A DNA stretch of 32,232 nt from an uncultured Erysipelotrichaceae bacterium (GTDB taxonomy: Bacteria > Bacillota_I > Bacilli_A > RF39 > UBA660): the NCBI GenBank assembly GCA_902766545.1, contig CACXEC010000053.1, positions 1-32,232 on the forward strand, read 5' to 3'. Every line of letters starts with the position of its first letter. Within the stretch, counting starts at the first letter, position 1. The translations under genes were made by a program, and so were the position numbers. Of the stretch, positions 25,601 through 31,525 are shown one piece after another. The notes under the pieces were generated by a model, which worked only from the letters and a program-made list of their open reading frames with translations, did not search any database and was not told the origin of the DNA.

Positions 25601-25965
25601 ATGTGGAAGAAAAAATAATTCCTAAACTTAATCAAGATAATAATTTAGAATTACCACCAATAGGTTTAAGAAAAGCGCTTGAAATAGCTGATATGTTAGC
25701 TCAGCTAAATCTTTTAATGGGCTTTAAAAAAGAAATTATTATTGTGTTATCTCTAAGATTAGGTATTAATCAGGAAAGAACTTTTACAGTAAAAGAAGTT
25801 TCTGATATATTAGGAATTAGTGAAGAAGAGGTAAATTCTATTACTCATATAGTACTAACAAAATATCAAAAAATATTTAATGTTGTTTTTGATAATATCA
25901 TGCAACTACTTGGAAATAAAAAAGCTTCTAATATATCTACTGATTTATCAAATAATCCTTTCTAA
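22693..25965 (+). CDS. Sigma-70 factor fused to sigma-region-4-like repeat array (1090 aa)
   Basis: A 1090-residue protein. Residues 1-92 are a helical N-terminal extension. Residues 97-360 are a full primary-like sigma-70 core: LLTDREIEELSIKAKAGD and EANLGLIRSIA (regions 1.2/2.1), DELFQEGFFGLEKAVMKYDP (2.2), FSTYAIWWIRQAITR (2.3-2.4), RIPVHMLEKINKMLR (3.0), the 3.1 HTH, an SLSDFIPDD 3.2 linker, LSKREYQVLCYRFG (4.1) and VTRERIRQIEAKAIRKL (4.2; a GGNNS insertion lies in the HTH). About residues 392-989 hold 8 repeats of the same type as in protein A; repeat 5 carries a 13-residue insertion. Residues 990-1090 are an HTH-like end (TFTVKEVSDILGISEEEV). The ATG overlaps the upstream stop (TAATG) with GGAG about 10 bases ahead. 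It should bind core RNA polymerase; the repeats have no known role. A normal RpoD probably exists elsewhere. Confidence 0.88.
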   Translation: MDKLKILNYINNNLKNSSEFKIVFDNIRKLCKFLEDIDPDDIPSLLDESEVLYNYLKVLIKLGTGRNKKTLIKEYSDNEVLNTLIDAYFAKENQSINAWLENVQGKLLTDREIEELSIKAKAGDVNARNTIIEANLGLIRSIAGVYSQKTTKLSFDELFQEGFFGLEKAVMKYDPSKSKFSTYAIWWIRQAITRYIYDNDRTVRIPVHMLEKINKMLRVRSKLIAELNREVTSEEIASAMGKEPEEIEFMLEISTRTTSLDQKIDDESDASSLSDFIPDDTTSYFADDIIDKAHGSLAWDIAKKVLSKREYQVLCYRFGKFDGNVYTLEETANLMGGNNSVTRERIRQIEAKAIRKLSRPNIKNILDENNMEKVKNNPLTMEEPPKAKVAIDSRTLFERLPEFTEEEIITGLMELSEYQRGILYQKFGSNLREVNIVSNTNENYIKSILRKLSELLSDIKYNHGKSSIIDYFVGYSLVSIKYAITFLTSKERALIYQRFGKNLDEFNEVNNFCRVKLQTIIIPKMLEKLNKKVSPVVEKKLEIIFRDVSKDKIIKAINFLSNNEQRIIYERFGKNLDELNNINGGDIFELYANIIPRLKQILNDAYLMQDGYSILSHFEGYGEEDVINACNELLKKEKEALHEKFGNDLKQLMIVNEETYNKIYNMIIPKIQKILNGEIKHNGRYFKPIMSYFEGHTKEEVLEAIGRLEEKYQIIIYKRYGTNLDISYNRLKKDLDESYELTTSEIRTLRNTIIPKIQKILNGEKIYAGNRFKPFVSYFEGYTKEEILAAIGKLDSKCQDIIFRRYGRTLDEQNEIPKKEMEKIYSSIILSINKALKGEKTHIGRFKPLMSYFEEYTKEELLLAISNLEQSDQDLIYKRYGQDLEEQNTVSQEDLRYIRRIIIPKLEELICHKPVKSKNLFELLNKSKEEALRIIEIMLTKEEREDLYKYYGYDLEEPKEVPLDEDFRKYVEEKIIPKLNQDNNLELPPIGLRKALEIADMLAQLNLLMGFKKEIIIVLSLRLGINQERTFTVKEVSDILGISEEEVNSITHIVLTKYQKIFNVVFDNIMQLLGNKKASNISTDLSNNPF
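23866..25659 (+). repeat. 8 tandem ~73-codon repeats in the sigma fusion protein
   Basis: Eight [KR][YF]G-type units, the same family as in protein A. Two 28-base exact repeats occur: 24182-24209 with 24401-24428, and 24700-24727 with 24958-24985. Unit 5 has a short internal duplication at about 24859-24910 (LDISYN/LDESYE). Confidence 0.85.
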
Positions 25966-25983
25966 TTGCTGAAAAATTTATTA

Positions 25984-26012
25984 TTGTAAAAGTTATTAAG
26001 ATGTGATAAATT
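25984..26012 (+). promoter_or_regulatory. Possible promoter of the intergenic RNA
   Basis: TTGTAA (25984-25989), a 17-bp spacer and TAAATT (26007-26012), preceded by TG (extended -10 TGATAAATT). The predicted start, about 26018, coincides with the first base of a 14-bp closing stem. Confidence 0.45.
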
Positions 26013-26017
26013 ATTGT

Positions 26018-26198
26018 TGTAAGAAACTAGATTATGTGCAAATTAGAAGTTATCATATTGCCAATTTTAGATGATACTTATTAAGAAAATTTGCGAAATG
26101 TTTTAAAAATGAAAAAGAGAAGTAAATGTTATTTTACACTTCTAGTTTCTTACACTTATGTTAAATAAATAAAACCATATTTAAAATGGTTTTATTTT
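26018..26198 (+). ncRNA. Candidate structured non-coding RNA
   Basis: TGTAAGAAACTAGA (26018-26031) pairs perfectly with TCTAGTTTCTTACA (26141-26154). Inside, GCAAATT (26038-26044) pairs with AATTTGC (26088-26094), and nested AAGT-ATCAT (26047-26056) pairs with ATGAT-ACTT (26071-26079). A second arm, GTAAA (26122-26126) with TTTAC (26133-26137), competes with AGAAGT/ACTTCT pairing at 26118-26143. A terminator follows at 26168-26198. A promoter, a closed structure and a terminator together suggest a roughly 180-nt RNA; it could instead be the 3' UTR of the sigma-repeat operon. There is no open reading frame with a ribosome binding site. I could not assign it to a known RNA family. Confidence 0.45.
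26168..26198 (+). terminator. Terminator before ftsW
   Basis: AATAAAACCAT (26168-26178), a 7-base loop, ATGGTTTTATT (26186-26196) and T-rich tail: 11-bp stem. Confidence 0.85.
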
Positions 26199-26199
26199 G

Positions 26200-26208
26200 T
26201 GGTAAAAT
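26200..26208 (+). promoter_or_regulatory. Extended -10 promoter of ftsW
   Basis: TGGTAAAAT (TGn plus TAAAAT, 26203-26208), directly after the terminator, 18 bases before the ATG. Confidence 0.5.
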
Positions 26209-26226
26209 ATTAATAGTAGGTGAAAT

Positions 26227-27381
26227 ATGAAAAGCACATTAAGTAAAATGGACAAAGCGTTATTTGTTTTTATGCTATTATATAGTGTTTTAGGACTTAT
26301 AATGATATTTAGTGCTTCATCTATAACTGCTGTTTTATATAACCGAGTAGAAGAGTCATATTTTTTTAAAAAGCAATTTATTTTCGTAGTTTTAATGTGG
26401 GCGATAGGTCTTGGGTTTATTATTAACTTTCCAACATCTAAATATAAAAAATTAGCACCCCTTGGTATGGTTTTAATTACTGCTGCGCTATTTCTTCTTA
26501 TTCCATATGGAAAAGTTACTAATAGTGCAAGGAGTTGGTATAATTTAGGATTTTTTAATTTTCAGCCTAGTGAATTTGTTAAATCGATTATGATAGTATT
26601 TTTAGCAGTATATTTTGAAAGAATAATTGGCGAAAAAGATTATAAAATATCTAAAATAATGTTCCCATTTATTATAATATTGATCGCCTGTGGTTTAATT
26701 GCTTATCAGCCTGATTTAGGAACAGCTGTAATTGTTGCTGGTATAGCCGGATTAATATTTTTAGTTCTACCAATTAATACATTAACTATGAAAAAAATGA
26801 AAATAGGAGGAATAATAACTGCAATAGTTGTTTTTGCATTTATATTTATTGGTGGGAATACCTTAAATGCTGAACAATCTAGTCGTTTAACTTATAAGTC
26901 ACCATGTACTAGATATACCCAAAAAACTGGATATCAAGTATGTAATGGCTTTATAGCAATTAGTAATGGTGGATTATTTGGAGTTGGATTAGGTAACTCT
27001 ACTCAAAAATACTTATATTTACCGGAAGCTCATACTGACTTTATTTTTCCAATTATTGTAGAAGAATTAGGCGCAATAATAGGTTCAATTATAATTATAG
27101 GATTTGTCTGGTTATTATTTAGGCTTTTAAGTATTGCTAAAACTGCCAGTACCATCAGAGGATCTATAATTGCATATGGGACATTTTGTTATATATTGCT
27201 TCATTTATTAATTAATTTTATGGGAATTCTGGCATTAATACCCTTAACCGGAGTTCCAGTCCCATTTCTATCATATGGTGGTTCATTTTATATAAATCTT
27301 GCATTTCTTTTATTCTTAAATCAAAGAGTAGTAATAGAAAAAAATAGTAATAAAACAAAAGAATTATTAAGGAGTATATAA
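26227..27381 (+). CDS. ftsW: SEDS-family peptidoglycan polymerase FtsW
   Basis: A 384-residue, about 10-helix membrane glycosyltransferase that polymerises lipid II into glycan strands at the division site. Signatures: NSARSWYNLGFFNFQPSEFVK (99-119, shown in part), YQPDLGTA (160-167), GGLFGVGLGNSTQK (248-261) and LPEAHTDFIFPIIVEELG (265-282), with the catalytic-type Asp271. The GNSTQKYLYLPEAHTDFIF form favours FtsW over RodA. AGGTGA lies about 5 bases before the ATG. Its last stop base overlaps the next gene's start (TAATG). The class B PBP at 8015 could be its partner, though it looks more like the elongation type, so the pairing is open. Confidence 0.86.
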   Translation: MKSTLSKMDKALFVFMLLYSVLGLIMIFSASSITAVLYNRVEESYFFKKQFIFVVLMWAIGLGFIINFPTSKYKKLAPLGMVLITAALFLLIPYGKVTNSARSWYNLGFFNFQPSEFVKSIMIVFLAVYFERIIGEKDYKISKIMFPFIIILIACGLIAYQPDLGTAVIVAGIAGLIFLVLPINTLTMKKMKIGGIITAIVVFAFIFIGGNTLNAEQSSRLTYKSPCTRYTQKTGYQVCNGFIAISNGGLFGVGLGNSTQKYLYLPEAHTDFIFPIIVEELGAIIGSIIIIGFVWLLFRLLSIAKTASTIRGSIIAYGTFCYILLHLLINFMGILALIPLTGVPVPFLSYGGSFYINLAFLLFLNQRVVIEKNSNKTKELLRSI

Positions 27382-27983
27382 TGAATAATAAAGGAATGAG
27401 TATAGTTGAAATAATAGTATCTGTTGCCCTTGTATCAATTGTATTAATATTTATGATTAATTTACTAATAACAGTTAAAAGTAGTAGTGATACTTCACAA
27501 AATAAGTCTGATGCTCTAATTAATCGTGCATTAATAGTTAAAGAAATAGAAAAAGATTTTGTGGACTATGAGCTTAGTGGAGTATATAGTTGTAATACTA
27601 ATTCAATAACTGGTGGAGTTAGAGCAATTTTACCAAGTACAGCGAAAAACATTTATTGTCTAAGATTTACATTTAATAATATTACAGACTCAGGCTATTT
27701 AATTCAATATGTTGACAATAATAAAAGTATAATTGGGTACAAAAGAGGTAGCAATCAAATAGTTAGAGAATCAGCTTATCCAATGAATCCATCTGATAAT
27801 AATTCTAGAGGAAGCATTGAATCCTCCTGCTCAAGTAATAGCTATGAGAACTGTGCTATAAAAATAGTAATGCCAATTAAAGATGAAGAAAATAATAACT
27901 ATAGCATTAGACTGACATACATATATAAAAGAAACAATTTCACATATTCAAATATTAATAGTAATGGTTTTGTATCATATTAA
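27381..27983 (+). CDS. Pseudopilin-like protein
   Basis: A 200-residue protein with a prepilin-type N-terminus: MNNKG|MSIVEIIVSVALVSIVLIFMINLL, i.e. a short basic leader, a cleavage site after Gly, Glu5 of the mature form and one membrane helix. The exported part has five Cys and no similarity in its core to the four pilins at 4616-7727; the N-terminal style is that of minor pseudopilins (PulJ/ComGF-like, tentative). It overlaps ftsW by one base and has GGAG 6-7 bases ahead, so it is coupled to a division gene, an unusual place for a pseudopilin. It ends at a terminator. Confidence 0.7.
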   Translation: MNNKGMSIVEIIVSVALVSIVLIFMINLLITVKSSSDTSQNKSDALINRALIVKEIEKDFVDYELSGVYSCNTNSITGGVRAILPSTAKNIYCLRFTFNNITDSGYLIQYVDNNKSIIGYKRGSNQIVRESAYPMNPSDNNSRGSIESSCSSNSYENCAIKIVMPIKDEENNNYSIRLTYIYKRNNFTYSNINSNGFVSY

Positions 27984-28003
27984 GAGGTTTAGCCTCTTTT
28001 TTT
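27982..28003 (+). terminator. Terminator of ftsW-pseudopilin
   Basis: AAGAGG (27982-27987), TTTAG loop, CCTCTT (27993-27998) and a T run; overlaps the stop codon. Confidence 0.82.
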
Positions 28004-28016
28004 GACATTTTTTTAT

Positions 28017-28022
28017 TATAAT
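28017..28022 (+). promoter_or_regulatory. Possible -10 of spoIIP
   Basis: Perfect TATAAT at 28017-28022, 27 bases before the ATG. A TTGACA at 28002 is too close (9 bp), so the promoter assignment is weak. Confidence 0.35.
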
Positions 28023-28049
28023 AAATTGTATATTTAATATGGTGATAAT

Positions 28050-28958
28050 ATGCAAAAACGATTTAGAACATATCATAAATATAATTATAAAAAGTATAAA
28101 TATCTTATATATATAATGCTTGTTATTATAGGATTTATTTTTACATTAAAAGCATTATTTAAAAACTTTAAAGATAGTGTAAATTATGATAATCTACTAT
28201 CGATAGGTAGTAATAACATCATTAAAGATTATAGTATTTTAAATTTATTAAATATTAGTTTATCTACACCAGATAATATTTTAAGCTTATCGTTTAGTGA
28301 TATTAATAAAAAAAATAATATAAACCATAAAGAAAACATACCAGTGATTAAAGAAACAAAACAAAATGAACCTATAGTGTATATTTATAATACCCATCAA
28401 ACAGAAGAATATGATGCAGGACTTTTAAAAAACTATAATATTACACCAACTGTTTATATGGCAGCTAATATTTTGAAGAAAAAACTAGCTAATTTAAATA
28501 TAACCTCAATCGTAGAAGATGAAAACATTGGTCTTGTCTTAAAAGAACATAATTGGAAATACAAAGATAGTTACTATGCTAGTAGGTTATGGCTTGAAAA
28601 AATTAAAACGACTAGTCCAAGTATCAAATATTATATTGATTTACATCGAGATAGCATCACAAGAAGTACTATAATAAATGATATGTCATACGCTAAATTA
28701 ATGTTTGTAATTGGTATGAATCATGATAATTATAAAGAAAATGAAAAATTAGTTTTAAAATTAAACGACTATCTAAAAGAAAATTATCCCGGTTTAATGC
28801 GAGATATCTTATATGCCAAAAAAAATAAATTTAACCAAGATTTTAATTCTAATACTATCTTAGTTGAAGTAGGAGGCCCCAAAAATAATATTGAAGAAGT
28901 TCAAAATAGTGTAAATGCTTTAGCAGATGCTATATCACATGTTATAAGGAATCGTTAA
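28050..28958 (+). CDS. spoIIP: SpoIIP-family peptidoglycan amidase/endopeptidase
   Basis: A 302-residue protein with one N-terminal membrane helix (about 19-34) and an external SpoIIP domain. Motifs: VYIYNTHQTEEY (His116), KYYIDLHRDS (His199, Arg200, Asp201, Ser202) and NTILVEVGGPKN (Glu273); these match the Zn-binding and catalytic residues known in SpoIIP. In sporulating Firmicutes SpoIIP works with SpoIID and SpoIIM to thin the septal wall and drive engulfment. None of these partners is in the window, so the protein may be kept for another wall-cutting job. GGTGAT precedes the ATG. It overlaps the next gene by one base. Confidence 0.88.
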   Translation: MQKRFRTYHKYNYKKYKYLIYIMLVIIGFIFTLKALFKNFKDSVNYDNLLSIGSNNIIKDYSILNLLNISLSTPDNILSLSFSDINKKNNINHKENIPVIKETKQNEPIVYIYNTHQTEEYDAGLLKNYNITPTVYMAANILKKKLANLNITSIVEDENIGLVLKEHNWKYKDSYYASRLWLEKIKTTSPSIKYYIDLHRDSITRSTIINDMSYAKLMFVIGMNHDNYKENEKLVLKLNDYLKENYPGLMRDILYAKKNKFNQDFNSNTILVEVGGPKNNIEEVQNSVNALADAISHVIRNR

Positions 28959-29293
28959 TGGAAGAGGTTAAGGTAAAAAAAATAAGTAAAATTAAAATAT
29001 TAATATACTTATTAATTAGTATTTTTGTTTGTCTTTATTTTGCTGGAAAAACAGGTTATTATGAGAATAAAATTCATAAAGATACAGTTCTAACTAAAGA
29101 AGCAATTATAGAGTTTGAAAAAGATGTTGCTGATGGTAAAGCCGTCGATTTAAAAGATTATATTAACCCGAATGATATTGATTTTCAAAATAAATACTCA
29201 ACTTTAGGGTATAATATTAGTAACTCGATTGATAAATTATTAAACGATGGAGTAAACTATTTAGTTGAAATACTAAAAGCTTTATTTACCTAA
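28958..29293 (+). CDS. Small single-pass membrane protein downstream of SpoIIP
   Basis: A 111-residue protein, not recognised. It has a basic N-terminus, one membrane helix (about residues 12-30, ILIYLLISIFVCLYFAG) and an acidic outer part (FEKDVADGKAVDLKDYINPND) ending in an amphipathic helix (LLNDGVNYLVEILKALF). No lipobox. The start overlaps the spoIIP stop (TAATG), so it is translationally coupled and likely acts at the same membrane site. A hairpin starts on its last codons. Confidence 0.7.
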   Translation: MEEVKVKKISKIKILIYLLISIFVCLYFAGKTGYYENKIHKDTVLTKEAIIEFEKDVADGKAVDLKDYINPNDIDFQNKYSTLGYNISNSIDKLLNDGVNYLVEILKALFT

Positions 29294-29319
29294 AATTGTG
29301 TGTTAGAATATTTTTAGGT
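29288..29319 (+). promoter_or_regulatory. Hairpin with embedded promoter, 3' arm holds the next Shine-Dalgarno
   Basis: ACCTAAAA (29288-29295) pairs with TTTTAGGT (29312-29319), with a 16-base loop that contains an extended -10, TGTTAGAAT (29301-29309). The 3' arm includes the AGGTG ribosome binding site of the ATP-grasp gene; the 5' arm includes the preceding stop codon. Same plan as at 3952-3983. Confidence 0.5.
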
Positions 29320-29326
29320 GTCAATT

Positions 29327-30331
29327 ATGAATAAAATGAAATATATTATCCGTTCAATTAAGAAAATGAATATCAAAAACATGATTAAAATCGCTAAAAA
29401 AGTAGCTAAAAAAGCTCATAAATTAACTATATTTATTTTTATTGATATGATATATTGTGGTTTTAAATATGGAGCCGGCTATTATGATTATCAAGAGTTT
29501 GAATTTTATAATTTAAATAAAGATGAAAGAAAGACTTATCTTACTAGAACTAAAAATAATTTAATAATTAAGAAATATAATCAAAAAGAATATTTTCATA
29601 AACTAGATAATAAAGATGAATTTAATAATATATTTAAAAAATATATAAAAAGAGATTATTTAATTATAAATGAAAATTCTTTTGAAAACTTTAAAGAATT
29701 TATTTCTAAACACAATCCAATTATTGTTAAACCTTTAGACGGAGAAGGCGGAAAAGGTGTTGAAAAATATGAAATAGATGAAGAATCTAACACAGAGGCT
29801 TTATTTAATACCTTACTTATTAGAAAACAGCTATTAATTGAAGAATGTATAATTCAACATGATAAAATAAATAGGTTATATGCTGATTCAGTTAATACTT
29901 TAAGACTATTTACCTTTTATGATGGTAAAAACTCATATGTTTTAAATAGTGTATTTAAAATAGGAAATGGTGGAGTAACAGATAACTTTTCAAGTGGAAG
30001 TATGTATACTTTTACTAACGATAAAGGAGTAGTTATTTGTCCAGCAATTGATCAGGATGATAATTATTATGAAAATCATCCAATTACAAATGAAAGAATA
30101 ATAGGATTTGAAGTACCTATGTATAATAAAGCTTGTAATTTAGTAAAAGAAGCCGCTAAAGTAGTTAAAGAAGTTAAATATATCGGCTGGGATGTTGCTA
30201 TAACACCAACTGGTCCAGTTATTATTGAAGGTAATTCTTATCCTGGTGTATTCCAAATGAAACCCTCATTTGCTAAAGAACATGTTGGATTAATACCTAA
30301 ATATCAAAAATATATGGATATTGAACTGTAA
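29327..30331 (+). CDS. Sugar-transfer-associated ATP-grasp protein
   Basis: A 334-residue ATP-grasp enzyme of the ATPgrasp_ST type, found with capsule or glycopolymer genes; it would ligate a carboxylate to an amine or similar at ATP cost, with an unknown substrate. The basic N-terminal part (IKIAKKVAKKAHKL, then MIYCGFKYGAGYYDYQEFEFY) is typical of the family. ATP-grasp elements: PIIVKPLDGEGGKGVEKYE (glycine-rich loop), SVNTLRLFTFYDGKN, GGVTDNFSSGSMYTF and GPVIIEGNSYPG (metal ligands Glu and Asn). The ATG at 29327 with AGGTG 6 bases ahead is preferred over the GTG at 29318, which lies within the Shine-Dalgarno. No other glycan genes are adjacent. Confidence 0.8.
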   Translation: MNKMKYIIRSIKKMNIKNMIKIAKKVAKKAHKLTIFIFIDMIYCGFKYGAGYYDYQEFEFYNLNKDERKTYLTRTKNNLIIKKYNQKEYFHKLDNKDEFNNIFKKYIKRDYLIINENSFENFKEFISKHNPIIVKPLDGEGGKGVEKYEIDEESNTEALFNTLLIRKQLLIEECIIQHDKINRLYADSVNTLRLFTFYDGKNSYVLNSVFKIGNGGVTDNFSSGSMYTFTNDKGVVICPAIDQDDNYYENHPITNERIIGFEVPMYNKACNLVKEAAKVVKEVKYIGWDVAITPTGPVIIEGNSYPGVFQMKPSFAKEHVGLIPKYQKYMDIEL

Positions 30332-30345
30332 ATTAAAAAAAGTAC

Positions 30346-30374
30346 TTGAATAAAAAGAGAAAATATAATATAAT
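30346..30374 (+). promoter_or_regulatory. Promoter of tRNA-Arg
   Basis: TTGAAT (30346-30351), a 17-bp spacer and TATAAT (30369-30374); a second TATAAT overlaps at 30364-30369. Start about 30381. Confidence 0.75.
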
Positions 30375-30393
30375 CTTTTTGTTCAGTTAATTT

Positions 30394-30470
30394 GTCCCCG
30401 TAGCTCAGCTGGATAGAGCATACGCCTTCTAAGCGTACGGTCAGGCGTTCGAATCGCCTCGGAGACACCA
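30394..30470 (+). tRNA. tRNA-Arg (anticodon TCT)
   Basis: A complete 77-nt cloverleaf. Acceptor strand 30394-30400 pairs with 30460-30466; D arm GCTC/GAGC; anticodon stem TACGC/GCGTA around loop CTTCTAA with anticodon TCT (30428-30430); T arm AGGCG/CGCCT with TTCGAAT; discriminator A, encoded CCA (30468-30470). It reads AGA/AGG codons, the usual Arg codons of AT-rich genomes. Position 4-69 of the acceptor stem is a C-A mismatch. Confidence 0.96.
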
Positions 30471-30480
30471 CTTATGAAAT

Positions 30481-30507
30481 AAACGACTTTTTAAAAAAGT
30501 CGTTTTT
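30481..30507 (+). terminator. Terminator of tRNA-Arg
   Basis: AAACGACTT (30481-30489) pairs with AAGTCGTTT (30497-30505), T-run tail; the arms could pair over 12 bases. Confidence 0.88.
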
Positions 30508-30527
30508 GTTTTTGTTATATAAAATAA

Positions 30528-30556
30528 TTGATAAATGCATCTAATTATGTTAATAT
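30528..30556 (+). promoter_or_regulatory. Promoter of the T-box/serS operon
   Basis: TTGATA (30528-30533), a 17-bp spacer and TAATAT (30551-30556) preceded by TG (extended -10). Start about 30563, just before T-box stem I. Confidence 0.6.
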
Positions 30557-30562
30557 TATTTA

Positions 30563-30752
30563 CGTAAAGCGATTATATAGGACTAGTAATTAAAAAAGTC
30601 TTCATAGAGAGTTAGCGCTCGGTGGAAGCTAATAAGATAAATTTAATGAATCTACCTATTAGTGATGTTAATAACATCCGGCCTAGCCGTTATAATAATT
30701 AAGAAATAAAAGGATGGTACCGTCTATATGACTCCTTACCAGTCCTTTTTTT
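30563..30752 (+). promoter_or_regulatory. Serine T-box leader with terminator/antiterminator
   Basis: Stem I base ATAGG (30577-30581) pairs with CCTAT (30655-30659); an AGTA element (30585-30588) faces GAA-TCT-ACC, so the specifier is TCT (30651-30653), a Ser codon. The GGTG distal element lies at 30621-30624, in a stem TTAGC/GCTAA. The T-box TGGTACCGTC is at 30715-30724. Antiterminator: AAGGA (30710-30714) with TCCTT (30733-30737), TGGTACC bulge, GTC/GAC second helix. Terminator: AAAAGGA-TGGTA with TACCA-g-TCC and a T run to 30752. Uncharged tRNA-Ser would stabilise the antiterminator and switch on the three genes below, which end in serS. Confidence 0.9.
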
Positions 30753-30770
30753 ATTTTTAAAGGAGTAGTT

Positions 30771-31298
30771 ATGAATCATTTAAGTGAATTACAAATTCAA
30801 AAGTTACTAAAACTATCTGATGAGTATGAAAGGGCTCTATATTTAGTCTCGATTCTTTTTGCAAATAAAAAAGATAAGGCAGGCTTACCATATATTAATC
30901 ATCTAATAAGAGTAAGTATAAATGTTAACGAAAAAAACACAAAAGTAGCAGCTCTATTACATGATACTGTTGAAGATATTGAAAATTTTACTTTTGATGA
31001 TTTAAAAGCACTAGGCTTTAATGAAGAAGTAATATCTTTAGTAAAATGGGTTACTAAAGATAAATATGATAAAGAATATACTCAAGAAGAAAAGAAAGAA
31101 ATATATCATAAAAAAATAACTAGCATAATAGAAAGTGGTAATATAGAAGCAGTTAGATTAAAATATGCTGACATGTCAGATAACTTCGATGAAGAAAGAT
31201 TGTCTAGATTAGATATTGATACCCAAAATAAATTAAAGAATAAATATGCAAATGAAATTATAAGATTAGAAAAATATTTAAAGGAAAATATATTATGA
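30771..31298 (+). CDS. HD-domain protein, likely small (p)ppGpp hydrolase
   Basis: A 175-residue HD-superfamily metal-dependent phosphohydrolase of the RelA/SpoT hydrolase type. His44 (YINHLIRVSI), His64-Asp65 (VAALLHDTVED) and Asp134 (VRLKYADMSDNFD) give the metal site; Glu68-Asp69 follow as in ppGpp hydrolases. Length fits a single-domain small alarmone hydrolase (MESH1/SAH-like); no synthetase, TGS or ACT domain is present. AGGAG lies 6 bases before the ATG, right after the T-box terminator. Being first in a serine T-box operon, it should rise when tRNA-Ser is uncharged. It overlaps the next gene by 4 bases (ATGA-type). Activity on ppGpp is inferred; other nucleotides are possible. Confidence 0.78.
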   Translation: MNHLSELQIQKLLKLSDEYERALYLVSILFANKKDKAGLPYINHLIRVSINVNEKNTKVAALLHDTVEDIENFTFDDLKALGFNEEVISLVKWVTKDKYDKEYTQEEKKEIYHKKITSIIESGNIEAVRLKYADMSDNFDEERLSRLDIDTQNKLKNKYANEIIRLEKYLKENIL

Positions 31299-31525
31299 GA
31301 AAAGTTAAAGTAAATACAATCTATAAACATTATAAAGGTGATTTATATTTAGTCGAAGATATTATATATCATAGTGAAACTGGAGAAAAAATGGTAGCCT
31401 ATAGGGCATTATATGGTGATAATAAACTATGGTGTAGACCATATGATATGTTTTTAGATGAAGTAAATAAAAATGGACAAAAATATCGATTTAAAGAAGT
31501 AAAAATAGAAAGTAGGAATAAATAA
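31295..31525 (+). CDS. DUF1653 family protein
   Basis: A 76-residue protein with the DUF1653 pattern: IYKHYKGDLYLVEDIIYHSETGEKMVAYRALYGDNKLWCRPYDMF read in pieces as HYKG, HSETGE, YRALYGD and WCRPYDMF. The family is small, cytosolic and uncharacterised. The start overlaps the HD-domain gene by four bases and the stop overlaps serS by one base (TAATG), so all three genes are translationally linked. Confidence 0.85.
   Translation: MRKVKVNTIYKHYKGDLYLVEDIIYHSETGEKMVAYRALYGDNKLWCRPYDMFLDEVNKNGQKYRFKEVKIESRNK

Noticed and set aside
26018..26198. 6S RNA
   Set aside because: Size and place would suit, but the folding I find is branched, not the long hairpin with a central bubble; left as an unassigned RNA candidate.
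28002..28022. TTGACA as -35 of spoIIP
   Set aside because: Only 9 bp from the TATAAT; not a workable spacing.
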